Shown here: positions 1 to 10,684 of the stretch, one piece after another
Position numbering within the stretch: position 1 is the first letter of the stretch
Layout: every line of letters starts with the position of its first letter
Source: Coprinopsis marcescibilis
Taxonomy: Eukaryota > Basidiomycota > Agaricomycetes > Agaricales > Psathyrellaceae
Direction of reading: 5' to 3'
Length of the DNA: 64,000 nt
NCBI GenBank assembly: GCA_004369085.1
Contig: ML210147.1
Location: 1-64,000, forward strand
Notes under the pieces: model-generated
What the model was told of the DNA's origin: nothing
The model's database searches: none
What the model saw: only the letters and a program-made list of their open reading frames with translations
Made by a program: the position numbers and the translations under genes

Positions 1-764
1 CCTCCAAGCCCGACCCCTCAGCCCCCACCCACATCCGCAAACAGTACTCCTGATACTCGACCCTCTACACAACAAAGTCAAGCCAACACCGCAACCGCTA
101 CTAGTGACGGTCCTGCTACCAACTCGGGCGGCCCTTTACCCCCTTCCGGTACCGACGAGCACCAAGCGACGAACCCATCCAACCCTTCCGAGTCTGGCAG
201 TTCACCAGAAGATACTCGGGTGAGTAATGTATGGAACAATTCATGGTCAAGGCAACATTGACAACCTCTCCACAGGATGGCGCTCCGAGAGGTCCGAACG
301 CGACCAACACTGACGGAGACCGCCCTGGCGGAACACGTACTTTGGGGCAGTTGTCCCCCAGCGACACTATCGTCACCTTAGTCGTTCCTAACCCTAACTC
401 TGGCGGCCCATCTATTACAGTGGTCAGAGCACTGACGGACGATCCACTTGCGACTCTAGCATTCACGGACGGAGCAGGACATGGCCCTACGAACACAGAC
501 GTTGCTGGTGTGGGGGCTTCTGCCAACAACCCAAACAACACTGGAGCAATCGTGGGCGCCATCTTCGGCGCTCTGATCTTTCTCGTCGCGCTTATTGTCG
601 CGCTGCTATTCGTCCGCCGAAGACGCAGGTCCCGAATCGCACCATCCGCAGCATTTATGGAACGTTACGGTAGTGGGTTCCAATCCCCTACCAACCAGGA
701 CACGCTGCCTCCCTACTCCGGTAATCAAGAACATCCCTCTTACCCATTCCGAGAGAAATCTTGA
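1..764 (+). CDS. Single-pass membrane protein with Ser/Pro/Thr-rich ectodomain (3' end only)
   Basis: The gene enters from the left edge, so its start is missing. Frame 1 is open over bases 1-219 and encodes a Pro/Ser/Thr/Asn-rich low-complexity stretch. A GT-AG intron (about 220-275) joins in phase 0 to the last exon, 276-764. That exon encodes more Thr/Pro/Gly-rich sequence, then one hydrophobic segment of about 22 residues (IVGAIFGALIFLVALIVALL) followed at once by a basic stop-transfer RRRRR cluster, then a cytosolic tail of about 55 residues. This layout fits a type I plasma-membrane or wall-sensor-like protein with an O-glycosylated outer part. Such proteins are common in agaricomycetes and are hard to name without the N-terminus. 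I do not recognise a named family. Confidence 0.75.
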
Positions 765-907
765 TGATATGTTGTTTGAATCGCGCCGGCTGGATCCTAC
801 CATAAATTTGTTTGTGTGTATTACTTGAGTGTCAGGCTTGAAGCTTGAAGCTGTGTCTGTGTGCAAATAATATCCTTGTAATTGACTGCATAAGAACCAA
901 GTGAATA

Positions 908-3552
908 TCAGTTATCGAGAATAGCTTGAACAACATTCGCAACACGGAGTTGGCGGAGATCGGTGTATGTCTAATGTTTTCGTCAAAGTCAAGTTGAAAC
1001 ATGGAAGCAAGGAGCCTCACCTGGCCGCATCCAACAAAGATGATGGGTTGCCCAGTGACATAGGTCATTGACAGAGCTGCGCCAACCTAACGAAAAGAAG
1101 AGACGCCATGTATCAGAAATAGTTCAGAGAAAAAACAGACAGGGGGTTCTTCACCTTATCATCCACGGTGTCCCACTTCGTGACCAACATTCCATCAATT
1201 CCTCGTCCCTTCCCTGCTCCAGAGACAGATGAGAAATCCCGAAGAGCCCGATCGAACTTCGTCAACTGGTCAACCGCTTCATTCCCAACCAGCGCTTCGC
1301 CCACAAAGATGATCTTGTCAGGACTGTTAACCGCAACCAACTGTAAGAAAGGTATCAGAAATATTTCGATTCTGCATCATGCGAACTCGGGTTTACCTTT
1401 GCAAGAGCACGCATCAAAGGCTGACCGAAACATGAGCACTTTTGAGGTGAGATAGCTGGGAGATACACACCTCGTTGTCTTGCATTCTGCCAGCTGTATC
1501 TATCAGAACGACATCGAAGTCGTTGTCCTTGCCTATTTTTATTGGAGTTGAGTCGAAGTAAACTTGAGCAAGCAATAGATCACACACCATATGATATGGC
1601 TTCCTTGGCGATACCAGCTGCATCTTTTCCGTAGCCGCGCTCAAATAATTCGACGCGACCTTTGCTATCTGTTGCCCCGTTAACTCCAAGCATGCTCAGA
1701 TTTCGCACATGTACGCGAAGTTGCTCCACGGCTCCACTCCTACAAACGTTGTCAATACGATTATAAGAAATGACAGGTTAAATTACAGACCGGAATGTGT
1801 CGCACGCAGCGATGAGCACACGGAGCCCATTTTGGATGAGCCAGAAGCAAACTTTGGACAAATTCGTGCTCTTCCCAACACCGTTCACACCAACAAATGT
1901 GATACTATATGGCAGCCTTTGTTGACTGGAAGGAAGAGCTGATGATCTTTTGTTCTTGATCGACAACAGAAGATCTGTCGACGTTTTGGGAGTCAAGATT
2001 CGTGTCAGCGAATTTGACAACGCTGAACGAACGGCCGCGTTGATTGCTGAAGTCTATGTGAGTTCGAGCCGTTTCAGTGAGGTAGGGATGATCATACACT
2101 GTATTCCAATTTTCTTCCCGACAAGGGTTTCCCCTACTCCTTCGCAAACCTTCTCCGAGATGTCCCTGGCAACATTCTTCTTCATGAGATGTTGTTTCAT
2201 TCCCTCAAGAACGGGCTTCAAATCTTCTTCTGTCAGCACTTTTGAGCCAGTCAAACGTGCAAACAGGGAGCCGATGGTGCCCATGGAGCCAGACGAGGAC
2301 GCAGTGCTCTTGTCGACAGGCTTCAAAGCATTGGCGATAGCGTCGGCAGTGGCTTTGTCCGAGGAGAATTCCCAGTCCTTAACCTCGTACATTCCATCTT
2401 GCGTGCGGGTCCCGAGTGATGCAGCATCAACCAAAGCCTGGAGATCATGCGAACCAATATCACCATTACTCTCCGTCGTTTTATCAGTGCTGAAGTCCAG
2501 CGACGCCATGTCGCCCTCTGTTGGCACCTCGTCGCCCCACTTTCTCTGCACTTTGGCCTTTGCCTTCCGCTTGGGGGTCGCTTCCGAGCTGCAAATTCGG
2601 ACAGGGGTTAACACTAGGGCGAGATACCGAGCTCAAAACACTTACTCGGAGTTGGGGTGACTGTCCCTGCCACTCCCCACATCCGAACGACCTCCCCTCC
2701 CACCTCGCCGACCGCCCCTCCCGCGAAGCCGATTCTTCAATGCTTCGACATTGCGGGCGATCTGTTGCTCGTCTTGGGACGCATCCGGATTCATTGAGGG
2801 CTCTGGAATTACTTTAATCACTCAAGTTGCACGCCAAAATACGTTCCGAACACACCTGTTCCCTGGTCATCGGACGGTGGAGTTGTCTGGTACTCCACCG
2901 CGCGAACAGGGGCACGCAACCGCGACTTGCGTTCCTGCGTAAGTTTCTGTATGAGTGCACAGTTGAACATGCTGCTGCCGGACAACGCACCAAGGCAGCC
3001 TTCTCTTCTAGCCCGCGCAGCAGCTTGTCAAAGATAGTATCCCATCCTTCAAAGGCCTTGGTAAAGTCCCATGTTGCTGCTTGCACAGAGGTCGTCCTTG
3101 CCGTATTGATAGTATGCAGAGAAGCGACGAACGCCGCGATGAAAGGCTCAAAGTACTTGACGAAGAGGGCCTTGAGAGCGTGCAAAAGGTCATCCACGTA
3201 CGTCAGTTGCAGAATACGCTGGTAGGCAACCTTTAAAATATAAGGATATGCGGCGTGCGGCGTGAGGTAATCCAGACATACCACGAATATGAGTTCAAGA
3301 TCGTTCACGAACGTCCATTTAACTGCGTATCCATCCTTCTCGTACTTCTCCTCGGCTGTCCGTCCCTCAATGAGAGCCTCTCGGATAAGAGAGTTTACCG
3401 GCGAGGAAGATGATGATGCTAACTGGGCGGCATCCGGAGTGAATGACCTCGACCAGAGAACAATTCCCCCTGCGTAAGCCGTTAAGTTGTTGTAGCAGGG
3501 TGAATTTCAAGTTCCAAATACCTTTATGAGATATAGAACAGTGATCCAACAT
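908..3552 (-). CDS. SRP101: Signal recognition particle receptor subunit alpha (SRPR-alpha / docking protein)
   Basis: SRP GTPase that docks SRP-ribosome complexes at the ER membrane. The first exon, MLDHCSISHKG, is the family N-terminus and splices in frame into GIVLWSRSFTPDAAQL, the longin-like domain that binds the beta subunit. A basic linker follows (PKRKAKAKVQRKWGDE). The NG domain comes next: a helical N region, then the G domain with P-loop VGVNGVGKST (near 1890), VLIDTAGRMQDNE (near 1500), the TKWDTVDDK guanine-specificity motif (near 1160) and GQPIIFVGCGQ (near 1040). It ends LRVANVVQAILDN. About ten short introns are needed. The start at 3552 is the ATG of MLDH; upstream in-frame codons lack an ATG. 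Total length fits the family (about 630 residues). Confidence 0.93.
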
Positions 3553-3749
3553 AGTAAACAAGAAACAAGAAGAGGGGTATTATAGAAAGCCGAAACTTGA
3601 AAGCGCCAGCGTTCTGGGCATGCTGCATCACATGATACTTACATCAAATGGCGAACTCGGATCTGTTAATGTCCATCGAAGCAAAAATATATTAAGGAAG
3701 GTGAAGGAATGCAGGGTATCTTGACATTATATATTTATATGGAGCAATT

Positions 3750-4783
3750 CTATTGGTGGTCAGTATTGTTTCCTTGCTCTTCCAACCATCTCCGCACGTC
3801 TTTCTTCGTCAACAGGCCAGCAACCCGTCGATCCTCTTCAAACGTCCGTTCCCGATAAAGTCGCATAATGAATCCACAAACGCTCCAGATGTCGTCCCAG
3901 TTGGCGTCGAAGATTTCCCACCAGCAGTTTGTAGGACTTGAAGGCAAGGATATTTGTAGGTGTCTAACCGCCAGCAAAATGGAGGCGCTAACGATGGTCG
4001 GAATTTGGTAAAGCGCATAAACGGGGGTTTGCAGCCTGCAGTACGACGTTAGAATGATGCGAGAAGCGCAATGGACGAGATACGTACGCATCGTTGAGAT
4101 AGCCCCAAGCTTTGGTGTTAAGTGTGGCCTCACGTTCAAGGCCCAGCAACCGCAGATAGTTGATAAGTGTGTTGTACGGGAGCGTAACGTGCACATTGAA
4201 GCCCAGCCGCTTCAGCATCTGCATTTCGGAAACGACCAGGGCTTCCTTCATTTGATAAAAGGTATCGCCAAAGTATGACATAGGGTAATACTGGAATGGT
4301 TGGCCTGCTTTCGGGCCAATCGAGTGGGCGGCCTTTTGTAACAGCAAGTCGTAGACGTTGATGATATCTCTCATTCTCAAAGGACATTCTTCCAGTTTAG
4401 ACGAGAGATACAAGGCACCCATGCCGATGTCCTTGGAGTGGATGGCCGTTCGTAAAGATGGTCATGTCGATTCAAAGGCAACTTGGCTACTGACCCCAAC
4501 GCCAAAATTCTTCATGGATGAAACATACCAGAACCTCTGGAAAAGGATTTGAGCAGTCGCGATGGCCACCTGCTTCCTGAATCCTTGTTCTCAGTGACCT
4601 GTCGCGCGAATAACAAAAGCAGTCTAACTGTACGCACTGGTGAAGTAAGATCCCTGCTTGATGAATGAGTTTGCACCCATAAGTCCTCAAGTCCTCTTCC
4701 AGGTCGGCTGGGACCCCATCTTGGCGCGAAGGAGACTTTTCGATCTGTGAAAGCGATGCCAAAGGGTAGAAGACGGTAGCCAT
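3750..4783 (-). CDS. Cyclin L-type transcription/splicing cyclin
   Basis: Regulatory subunit of a CDK11/CDK12-like kinase that couples transcription and splicing. Exon 1 ends in the family signature DLEEDLRTYGCKLIHQAGI, followed by QVAIATAQILFQRFWY and the cyclin-box core ALYLSSKLEECPLRMRDIIN. The second cyclin fold follows (ILLAVRHLQISLP...WWEIFDANWDDI), typical of cyclin L rather than cyclin C, K or T. Four exons are supported by GT-AG introns (one ends just before DIGMGALYL). The protein stops after LLTKKDVRRWLEEQGNNTDHQ, soon after the second cyclin fold, so it lacks the long Arg/Ser tail of animal cyclin L. Its start codon is only 112 bp from the start of a divergent RS-domain gene. Confidence 0.87.
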
Positions 4784-4895
4784 GTTATGGTCAGGAGTGA
4801 AGATGCATGGGCCACAAATAGAAGCCGATCAAAAAACAAATGCCAGACAGGCAGCGAGCGCTAGACTGGGCTTGTCTTCATCCTCCAACCACAAA
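4784..4895. promoter_or_regulatory. Short shared promoter between cyclin L and the RS-domain gene
   Basis: The ATG of the minus-strand cyclin gene (4783) and the most likely ATG of the plus-strand RS-domain gene (4896) are 112 bp apart, so both must be driven from this segment or from inside the other gene. No TATA box is obvious. The plus-strand reading frame stays open across the segment, so a longer RS protein starting at 4782 or 4803 cannot be ruled out. Confidence 0.5.
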
Positions 4896-6620
4896 ATGTC
4901 GGCCTCACTACCCCCAAAGCCAGAAGCTGTTCAGAACTCAGATACGCCTGCAAAATTGGCTGACAAGGAGACCCAGCCTTCATCGTCAGATCCCAAAGAC
5001 ACGACACGAGGCTCATCTCCAGCACGACCAATGGCACCTCGATACCGCGACGAGAAAGAAAGGGACAGACCTTACTCTCCACGACCCCCAGGTGATACAT
5101 ACCTTCCTACCAGAAGAGATGACCGGAGAGACTTTGACAGACGAAGAGAGCCTCCTCGACGCTGGGAATATGACCGAGACAGGGATAGGGACAGAGACAG
5201 GTATGGGCCCCGACCAACCTATCATGCCGACTACAGACGTGGCGGACGCTCTCCGCGTCGTCCAGGTATGATTTCTTATACATATACTGCCCATATTTTG
5301 CTTATAGAGGATAAAGGAAGATATTATTCTCGCTCACCGCGGCGCCGGTCCTCGCGGTCACGGTCGCGTTCTCGAACACCCCCTCGCCGACGATCCCCTC
5401 CACGTCGTCGAATATCACGCACACCACCCTTCGGGGGCAGAGCACACTACTCGCCTCGAAGGCGAACACGTTCGCGGTCGCGTAGCCCACCCTCATGGCG
5501 TCGCTCCCGTACCCCGCGCAACAGGTCCCCATATCGCCGTCGGTCAAGGTCAAGAAGTCCTCGGAGAACAGCTTCCCCGGCAAAGTCAATCAGATTGGGC
5601 AATCACAGCTTGAGCATAGGTTCGAGACCTCAAAGCCCTCGCCAGTCCCAGGAAAAGGCCCCTATTTCAAGCACATCATCACCAATCCCCAAGGTCGAAA
5701 ACGGGTCGCCCGTACCACCAACTGCCCCGGCTGCACCAGCTGCAAGTGCAAAACAACCCACCGAGGTCAAATCTGAACCCAAACTGGAATCAGAAGAAGC
5801 CTCCGCACTGCCAAAGGTCGAACCAACAGAAGACATGCCTATAAAACAAGAGCTAGCGGAACCAACACTTTCCGTGGACACAGATATCCAAATGGCTTAT
5901 TCTATACCTTCCGCTGTTCCAAAAGCTGGAGAACCGTCTACTAGTGAACACAAAGCTTACCCATTGGCCCGAGCTCCACCTACAGGGCCTTCTCATAAGG
6001 CCCGTCAACTTGAAGCTCAAGCGGGATCCAAAATGTCCAGCCCCCATCCATTGACCCTGCCTCACAACCTTCCCCCACATCCTACATCATCAGTCCCGCT
6101 TCACGTTCAGGCGGAAGCCAAATCCTCGTATTCACCAAAAACAGAACAGGCCTCGCCTCGGTCTCCGTTCGTTAAAGAAGAGGTCAAACGCGAACCCGTT
6201 TCCCAGCCTCCACCCGATGTAACAATGGCAGAGCCTATATCCCGCACCCATTCAAAAGACCCTCAACAACCCACGGATACCATTCGGCCTGCATGCAACA
6301 CAACATGGGACAGAAACATAGACTGGGACCGTAGGCTTCCAACTGGAGTGATCACCAAGGCCAGCGCGAAGTGGCCCATGAAAAGCCAGGTGCGTTTTAT
6401 CATCGACTTGCAGTGTCCGCGTTCTTACGCGCCACATCTCGTGCAGCTTGAAGAGGTAGCAGAAACACGCGTTTTGCGCGAGAACGAGTACTATGTAGCC
6501 TCCGCAACGGCCCACACGGCCCTGTACGAATTGGAAGTGGCCCTGGTCGACCTGCATTCTGTCGAATCCCGACGGAAGCTCGCCAGCAGCCAGCTAGACG
6601 CGGCCAGATACCCAAAGTAA
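4896..6620 (+). CDS. Arg/Ser-rich (RS-domain) nuclear protein, probably splicing-related
   Basis: About 560 residues. After an acidic/polar N-terminus there is a DR/RD-repeat stretch (about 5045-5200, ERDRPYSPRPP... DRDRDRDRDR) and a dense RS domain (about 5310-5590, RSRSRSRTPPRR...), then a long disordered Pro/Ser/Glu/Lys-rich middle. The C-terminal 110 residues look folded (starting WDRNIDWDRRLPTG) with conserved-looking aromatic and charged residues; I do not recognise this domain. A 42-nt in-frame intron (5266-5307) is likely, since its translation breaks the RS/RR pattern. I chose the ATG at 4896 because the longer frame overlaps the divergent cyclin L start. The RS content implies a spliceosome-associated or speckle protein; the specific role is unknown. 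Confidence 0.8.
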   Translation: MSASLPPKPEAVQNSDTPAKLADKETQPSSSDPKDTTRGSSPARPMAPRYRDEKERDRPYSPRPPGDTYLPTRRDDRRDFDRRREPPRRWEYDRDRDRDRDRYGPRPTYHADYRRGGRSPRRPGMISYTYTAHILLIEDKGRYYSRSPRRRSSRSRSRSRTPPRRRSPPRRRISRTPPFGGRAHYSPRRRTRSRSRSPPSWRRSRTPRNRSPYRRRSRSRSPRRTASPAKSIRLGNHSLSIGSRPQSPRQSQEKAPISSTSSPIPKVENGSPVPPTAPAAPAASAKQPTEVKSEPKLESEEASALPKVEPTEDMPIKQELAEPTLSVDTDIQMAYSIPSAVPKAGEPSTSEHKAYPLARAPPTGPSHKARQLEAQAGSKMSSPHPLTLPHNLPPHPTSSVPLHVQAEAKSSYSPKTEQASPRSPFVKEEVKREPVSQPPPDVTMAEPISRTHSKDPQQPTDTIRPACNTTWDRNIDWDRRLPTGVITKASAKWPMKSQVRFIIDLQCPRSYAPHLVQLEEVAETRVLRENEYYVASATAHTALYELEVALVDLHSVESRRKLASSQLDAARYPK

Positions 6621-6981
6621 CGAAACAACTGCTGTTATGGCTCTCGTTATTCGGCAGACTTGCTGCGAGATCGTTGCAGCTGCAGCAATCGGGAATCAGA
6701 ACATTTAGATCGTGTTTATCTTGTACCATACGTAATTATTGTAAAATAGTCCTCTAGCGCTATAGGACCGGGTCATATTCATTCTGTCGTAATAGACCAG
6801 CTCCGCATTCCATCTCGATTCCTACAAGATGTACGATTCGATTCATGTGATGCATGTATGTAGATCGATCTCATTTAGGTAACGGCTTGCATTCCATGTG
6901 TGTTTGCTCCGGGTCGCTTGGGAGGGCGCAGAAGAATCCCTGTTCCTTTATGGAGTATGGAGATGAGCGTCAAGTTTGAAT
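6621..6981. other. Convergent 3' intergenic segment
   Basis: This lies between the ends of the RS-domain gene (plus) and the small unknown gene (minus). It is AT-rich and has several TGTA-type and TTGTAC words expected of 3' untranslated regions. I see no coding signal or RNA gene. Confidence 0.5.
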
Positions 6982-7394
6982 TCACCACGCCAACCGTGAG
7001 CCGAGATACTCTGCTTGGGGGGTAAAATTCTCCGCCAACTCGAGGTTCCGTGCGGGCGCCTGAACTTGAAAAATCACCACATACCTGCATTGATTCAAAC
7101 AACCTCCTGGCATTCATTTGCAACTGGAAACACGAGTGAGAACGGAGGAGACCCACTAGGAGACCTCAAACTTGGACATACCATGATACAGTCCGCAAGA
7201 TCCTCCTTTCTCCCATTGCATATTTCCGTCGTTTTGCTGTCCCTCTCACTGCTGAAGGTATACCGACCATTTGGGTCTCTCTGAAACATTTAATATCAGT
7301 CCGACCATCCCTCTCCCCCTGCTCAGAAAAGAAATCTTACCGAAATGAAGGATTTTAGTGCGTCATCGGCGTTACTTTTAGACTTGGGGGCCAT
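6982..7394 (-). CDS. Small protein of unknown function (about 82 residues, four exons)
   Basis: Starting at the ATG at 7394 (MAPKSKSNADDALKSFIS), three good GT-AG introns join four short exons in frame: ...RDPNGRYTFSS..., then LQMNARRLFESMQ, then LAENFTPQAEYLGSRLAW and a stop at 6982. The donors are GTAAGA, GTATGT and GTATGT. The product is hydrophilic, with a basic N-terminus and a predicted helix around QMNARRLFESMQ. I do not recognise it. The gene was deduced only from splice signals and plausible composition; exon 2 could itself be split differently. Confidence 0.5.
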
Positions 7395-7687
7395 ATTGGT
7401 GCGTATGGGCATCGTCGCAAAAAGAGCTGGTCGTATTTAAAAGACCAGTCCAGGTATGACGTCACATTTATCCAAAAATACATCGTAAAACTACAACAAA
7501 TTTCAAAAGAAAAAAACATTGTTGAGAATGTGTAACCGTCCAGCAGAAAAGAAATCCATTTTACAACACTGGATTGTCCACTTTTAGAACATTTTACAAG
7601 GAACAGCATGAGAGACGTTGTTTGTTTACTACCAGCCGCGTCCAGCGAGGCGCCCACCCTGCAAGTTATCATCACTGGAATAATTCG

Positions 7688-9219
7688 TCAGATGGGAGTT
7701 ACAAAAAGACGAGAAACGACGGACATAGTAAGTCCAACCATAGCTGCGCCGATATCTTCTGAAACTTCTGCCAAGATCTTGGGGTTGTTGTAATGGGTAA
7801 CCTAGGCAGGATGTGAGGCTACATCACACAGACAGCAAAAACACTGGGAAACATACAGCTTGGACAATGGCACGAGCCCGCTTAGCAGGGTCACCCGACT
7901 GACAATGCTGACGTTAGCGCCTTGAAAACATAATCAAGGGGGCTGGCGCACATGGAAGATACCGGACCCAACGAAAACTAACGGGAGAAATTTCAGCACT
8001 AGCCACTTTGGTTGCTATCGCTTACTTACCACCATCACATCCAAGGTGCATCATCAATGCGGCATCAGCTGTGAGGAAACGAAAGTTAGGAAGTTAGGAA
8101 GCCCCAGTTTCGCCAAATGACTCACCGGGAGTCGCAATTCCACCAGCAGCGAAGCTGACAACGGGAAGTCGCTTTAATCTGGCAGTCTCCTTCAGGAGAT
8201 GGAACGGAGCCTGGATCTCCTTGGCAAGTACGTAGAGCTCTTCGTCGCTCATAACGCTCGCCTTTTTTATTTGACTGGCCACGGTGCGTGAATGTCGGAC
8301 GGCCTCGACGATGTTACCGGTACCAGCTTCACCCTTGGTACGAATCATAGCTGCGCCCTCGGAAATACGACGGAGAGCTTCGCCCAAATTTTTAGCGCCA
8401 CAAACGAAAGGCACCTTGTAGTTGTGCTTGTTGATGTGATACTCTTCGTCGGCAGGTGTCAAGACCTCTGACTCGTCAATGTAATCCACGCCAATGGCTT
8501 GCAAGATCTGACAAATAAAGTGTGAAATCCAGCTCGTGAGCAGGCACCAAACGGATGCTTACCTGGGCCTCAACAAAGTGACCTATCCGAACCTTGGCCA
8601 TCACGGGGATGGTCACGGCATCAACTATTTCTTTAATCATTTTGGGATCGCTCTATCCGATTGAGATTCCGTCAAGGTTCCGAGAAATGTCGACATGGAA
8701 GCGTACCATTCGCGCAACTCCGCCTAAGCCAAAGTGTTAGCAAGGTCCCTGACGAATTGCAAGCAAAATTTGCGTACCTTCTCGACGAATGTCGGCCGGG
8801 ACTCTCTCCAGAGCCATCACGGCACAAGCACCAGCTTCTTCGGCAATACGAGCCTATTCCCATAACCTTATCATGACTGGGTAGCGACTCGTAAAAATAA
8901 CACTCACCTGCTCAGCATTAACAACATCCATGATGACTCCGCCCTGTACTCGATCAGGACTGTACAAAGAAAGTGAGGTGAGATAAGAGATACCTTGAGC
9001 ATCTGCGCGAGACCAGATTTGACCTTAAAGAAGACATGTCAGTATTGGTGACGATGCCAGAAGCACGATCGTCTGCCGACGCACACCAAAGGTGCCCAAG
9101 CTTCCGGTTTCGCGTTGACTTGCTGAGCGTGCTGGGGCTGTGGATGTGATACTGGCGCCGCCTGCGCTCTGGGGCACAGGCGTAGACAGAGATGGGGTCG
9201 CTGGTGCTGGAGAGGCCAT
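7688..9219 (-). CDS. SNZ1: Pyridoxal 5'-phosphate synthase subunit PDX1/SNZ
   Basis: Synthase subunit of the DXP-independent vitamin B6 pathway: it makes PLP from ribose 5-phosphate, glyceraldehyde 3-phosphate and glutamine-derived ammonia, with the PDX2/SNO glutaminase (not in this window). Visible motifs: [11 protein letters not shown] (start of the TIM barrel, carrying a substrate Asp), [33 protein letters not shown], the [11 protein letters not shown] strand, RTKGEAGTG (phosphate binding), [20 protein letters not shown], then [10 protein letters not shown] (the last barrel loop). The end [18 protein letters not shown] is typical. At least seven introns interrupt it. The start is the ATG of [14 protein letters not shown]; about 40 Ser/Thr/Ala/Pro-rich residues precede the conserved part. 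IFHSGDP carries His where most relatives have Lys or Lys-like residues. Confidence 0.93.
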
Positions 9220-9420
9220 TTTGTACAACTTGGAGAAAAGAAGGAGGAAAGATTGAAAGTCTGAGGGGATCGATTATATGAGTCGAGTCGGAACGGGGGC
9301 CCGCGGTACTCCTAACCCCAATCTAGGGTTGGATATGTGATGACCGAGTGGCTTCAGAGCAAGACGGGCTATATTACTAGGAAAGATGCAGTACAACATA
9401 AAAGATATCCCTAAAACGTA

Positions 9421-9785
9421 CTAGAACCCCTTGTTCTTGAGCCACTCGACGACATCTTGTTTCCAGCGACCACCAGAGATCACCACATGTTGGTGGTTTG
9501 TCCGAATCTTGACTCTCCTTGCCTCTGCAGATCCTGCTTTGAACAGGCTTTGTGACAAATCGTCTGCCAGGGCCTGGAATCTGTATTAGATTGCCAGCGA
9601 CGACAAAAGAAGAAGAAAGAACGCACGTTCACGTTTCCATCCACATTCCTGACCTGCACCACCAGACGCGTGCCAGCGTTCCTGATATCTGAGTAGACGG
9701 GTAGGTTTCCGTTCGTGTTTCGAGGAACAAAGTAGGGGTATTTTACAGCCTGTGCAGCTGCGGCTCGAGAGAATAACCTGAGCAT
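9421..9785 (-). CDS. IMG2: Mitochondrial large-subunit ribosomal protein mL49 (IMG2 family)
   Basis: Two exons. Exon 1 (ATG at 9785) gives a short mitochondrial targeting sequence (MLRLFSRAAAAQAVKYPYFV) running into YFVPRNTNGNLPVYSDIRN and TRLVVQVRNVDGNV. After an intron of about 60 nt, exon 2 gives ALADDLSQSLF and VVISGGRWKQDVVEWLKNKG with a Phe at the end. These are the signature blocks of the IMG2/mL49 family. The mature protein is about 100 residues, as expected. It diverges from the small plus-strand ORF at about 9960. Confidence 0.9.
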
Positions 9786-9989
9786 ACCTGAAACAGATTT
9801 GTGTGCGGTTATACAAGTAAAACAAATGGCCGTACCGGTGTTGGAGGATGAGAGTCAGGTGTGAAATTTAGCGTGGCGACGTGATGGCGCCGGCTTAGTA
9901 GCTCTCGGCCCACGCGGGACCTTCTTTTCAATATAAACCATCCACATAGCTATAATGTATTGTCCGAATCCCATTCTTCCCTCTCCAGT

Positions 9990-10367
9990 ATGTGGAACCT
10001 CATTGCCCTTGCCAACACTCAGCTACCAGCCTCGTCGCCGTCGTCCGACTCTTGCTCGACGATGAGCTCACCGTCAATCATCGTTTGCGATGCCCCACTA
10101 GTCGCTCCGGTCCCACTGCCTTATCATTCACCGCGTTTTCTGCAGTTCGACCGTCTTCCGGACATGGACCAGGACCTTTCTCATCCCCCATACACCCACC
10201 GACACACCAGTCGCAAGCGGAAAGCAGATGTTCTCCAATCTGATCACAATGACCAGCCCCCGCAACACCCTTCCAAACGCCGTCTCAGGCTGAAACTCCC
10301 CGCTGCTCATCTTCTCCACACAACCACCAACTGCGGCAGGCACGCACAGCTTGTAGGAGTCTCATAA
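9990..10367 (+). CDS. Hypothetical small basic protein with nuclear-localisation-like motifs
   Basis: A single open frame (ATG at 9990, MWNLIALANTQ) of about 125 residues. It has a Ser/Pro-rich first half and two basic clusters, SRKRKADVL and SKRRLRLKL, that resemble nuclear localisation signals. No intron is required. No family is recognised. It is divergent from mL49 and convergent with the Argonaute gene. Base composition is similar to the neighbours, but coding status rests only on an open frame. Confidence 0.35.
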   Translation: MWNLIALANTQLPASSPSSDSCSTMSSPSIIVCDAPLVAPVPLPYHSPRFLQFDRLPDMDQDLSHPPYTHRHTSRKRKADVLQSDHNDQPPQHPSKRRLRLKLPAAHLLHTTTNCGRHAQLVGVS

Positions 10368-10684
10368 TTGCCACATGAATGTCGCAATACACTATCCCTC
10401 TCCCGCCAACGCCGCATGAGGGCAAATGAGGGCCGATGATATCATCAAGAATCACAAGAGCCCCTGGCCTGTCAATGGCATTATGCACGCCGGTACCTCA
10501 CCAGACGGTCTCACTTCCACGGTGCCCGCTGCTTCCTCAGTCCGCATTTTACCCAATGCCCGGCCGGCAGGTTGGGAACTATCATTCCCTGAAACAATTA
10601 CCGTTCGCCAGTAGTACACCAGAATCATCAAATTACATATCGCTTGAAACGAAACAAGTACGCTGTAAAAGTAGCAATTCTCGA

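Noticed and set aside
4782..4895. Longer N-terminus for the RS-domain protein starting at 4782.
   Set aside because: It would overlap the cyclin L start codon on the other strand; the ATG at 4896 leaves room for a promoter, though the longer form is not excluded.
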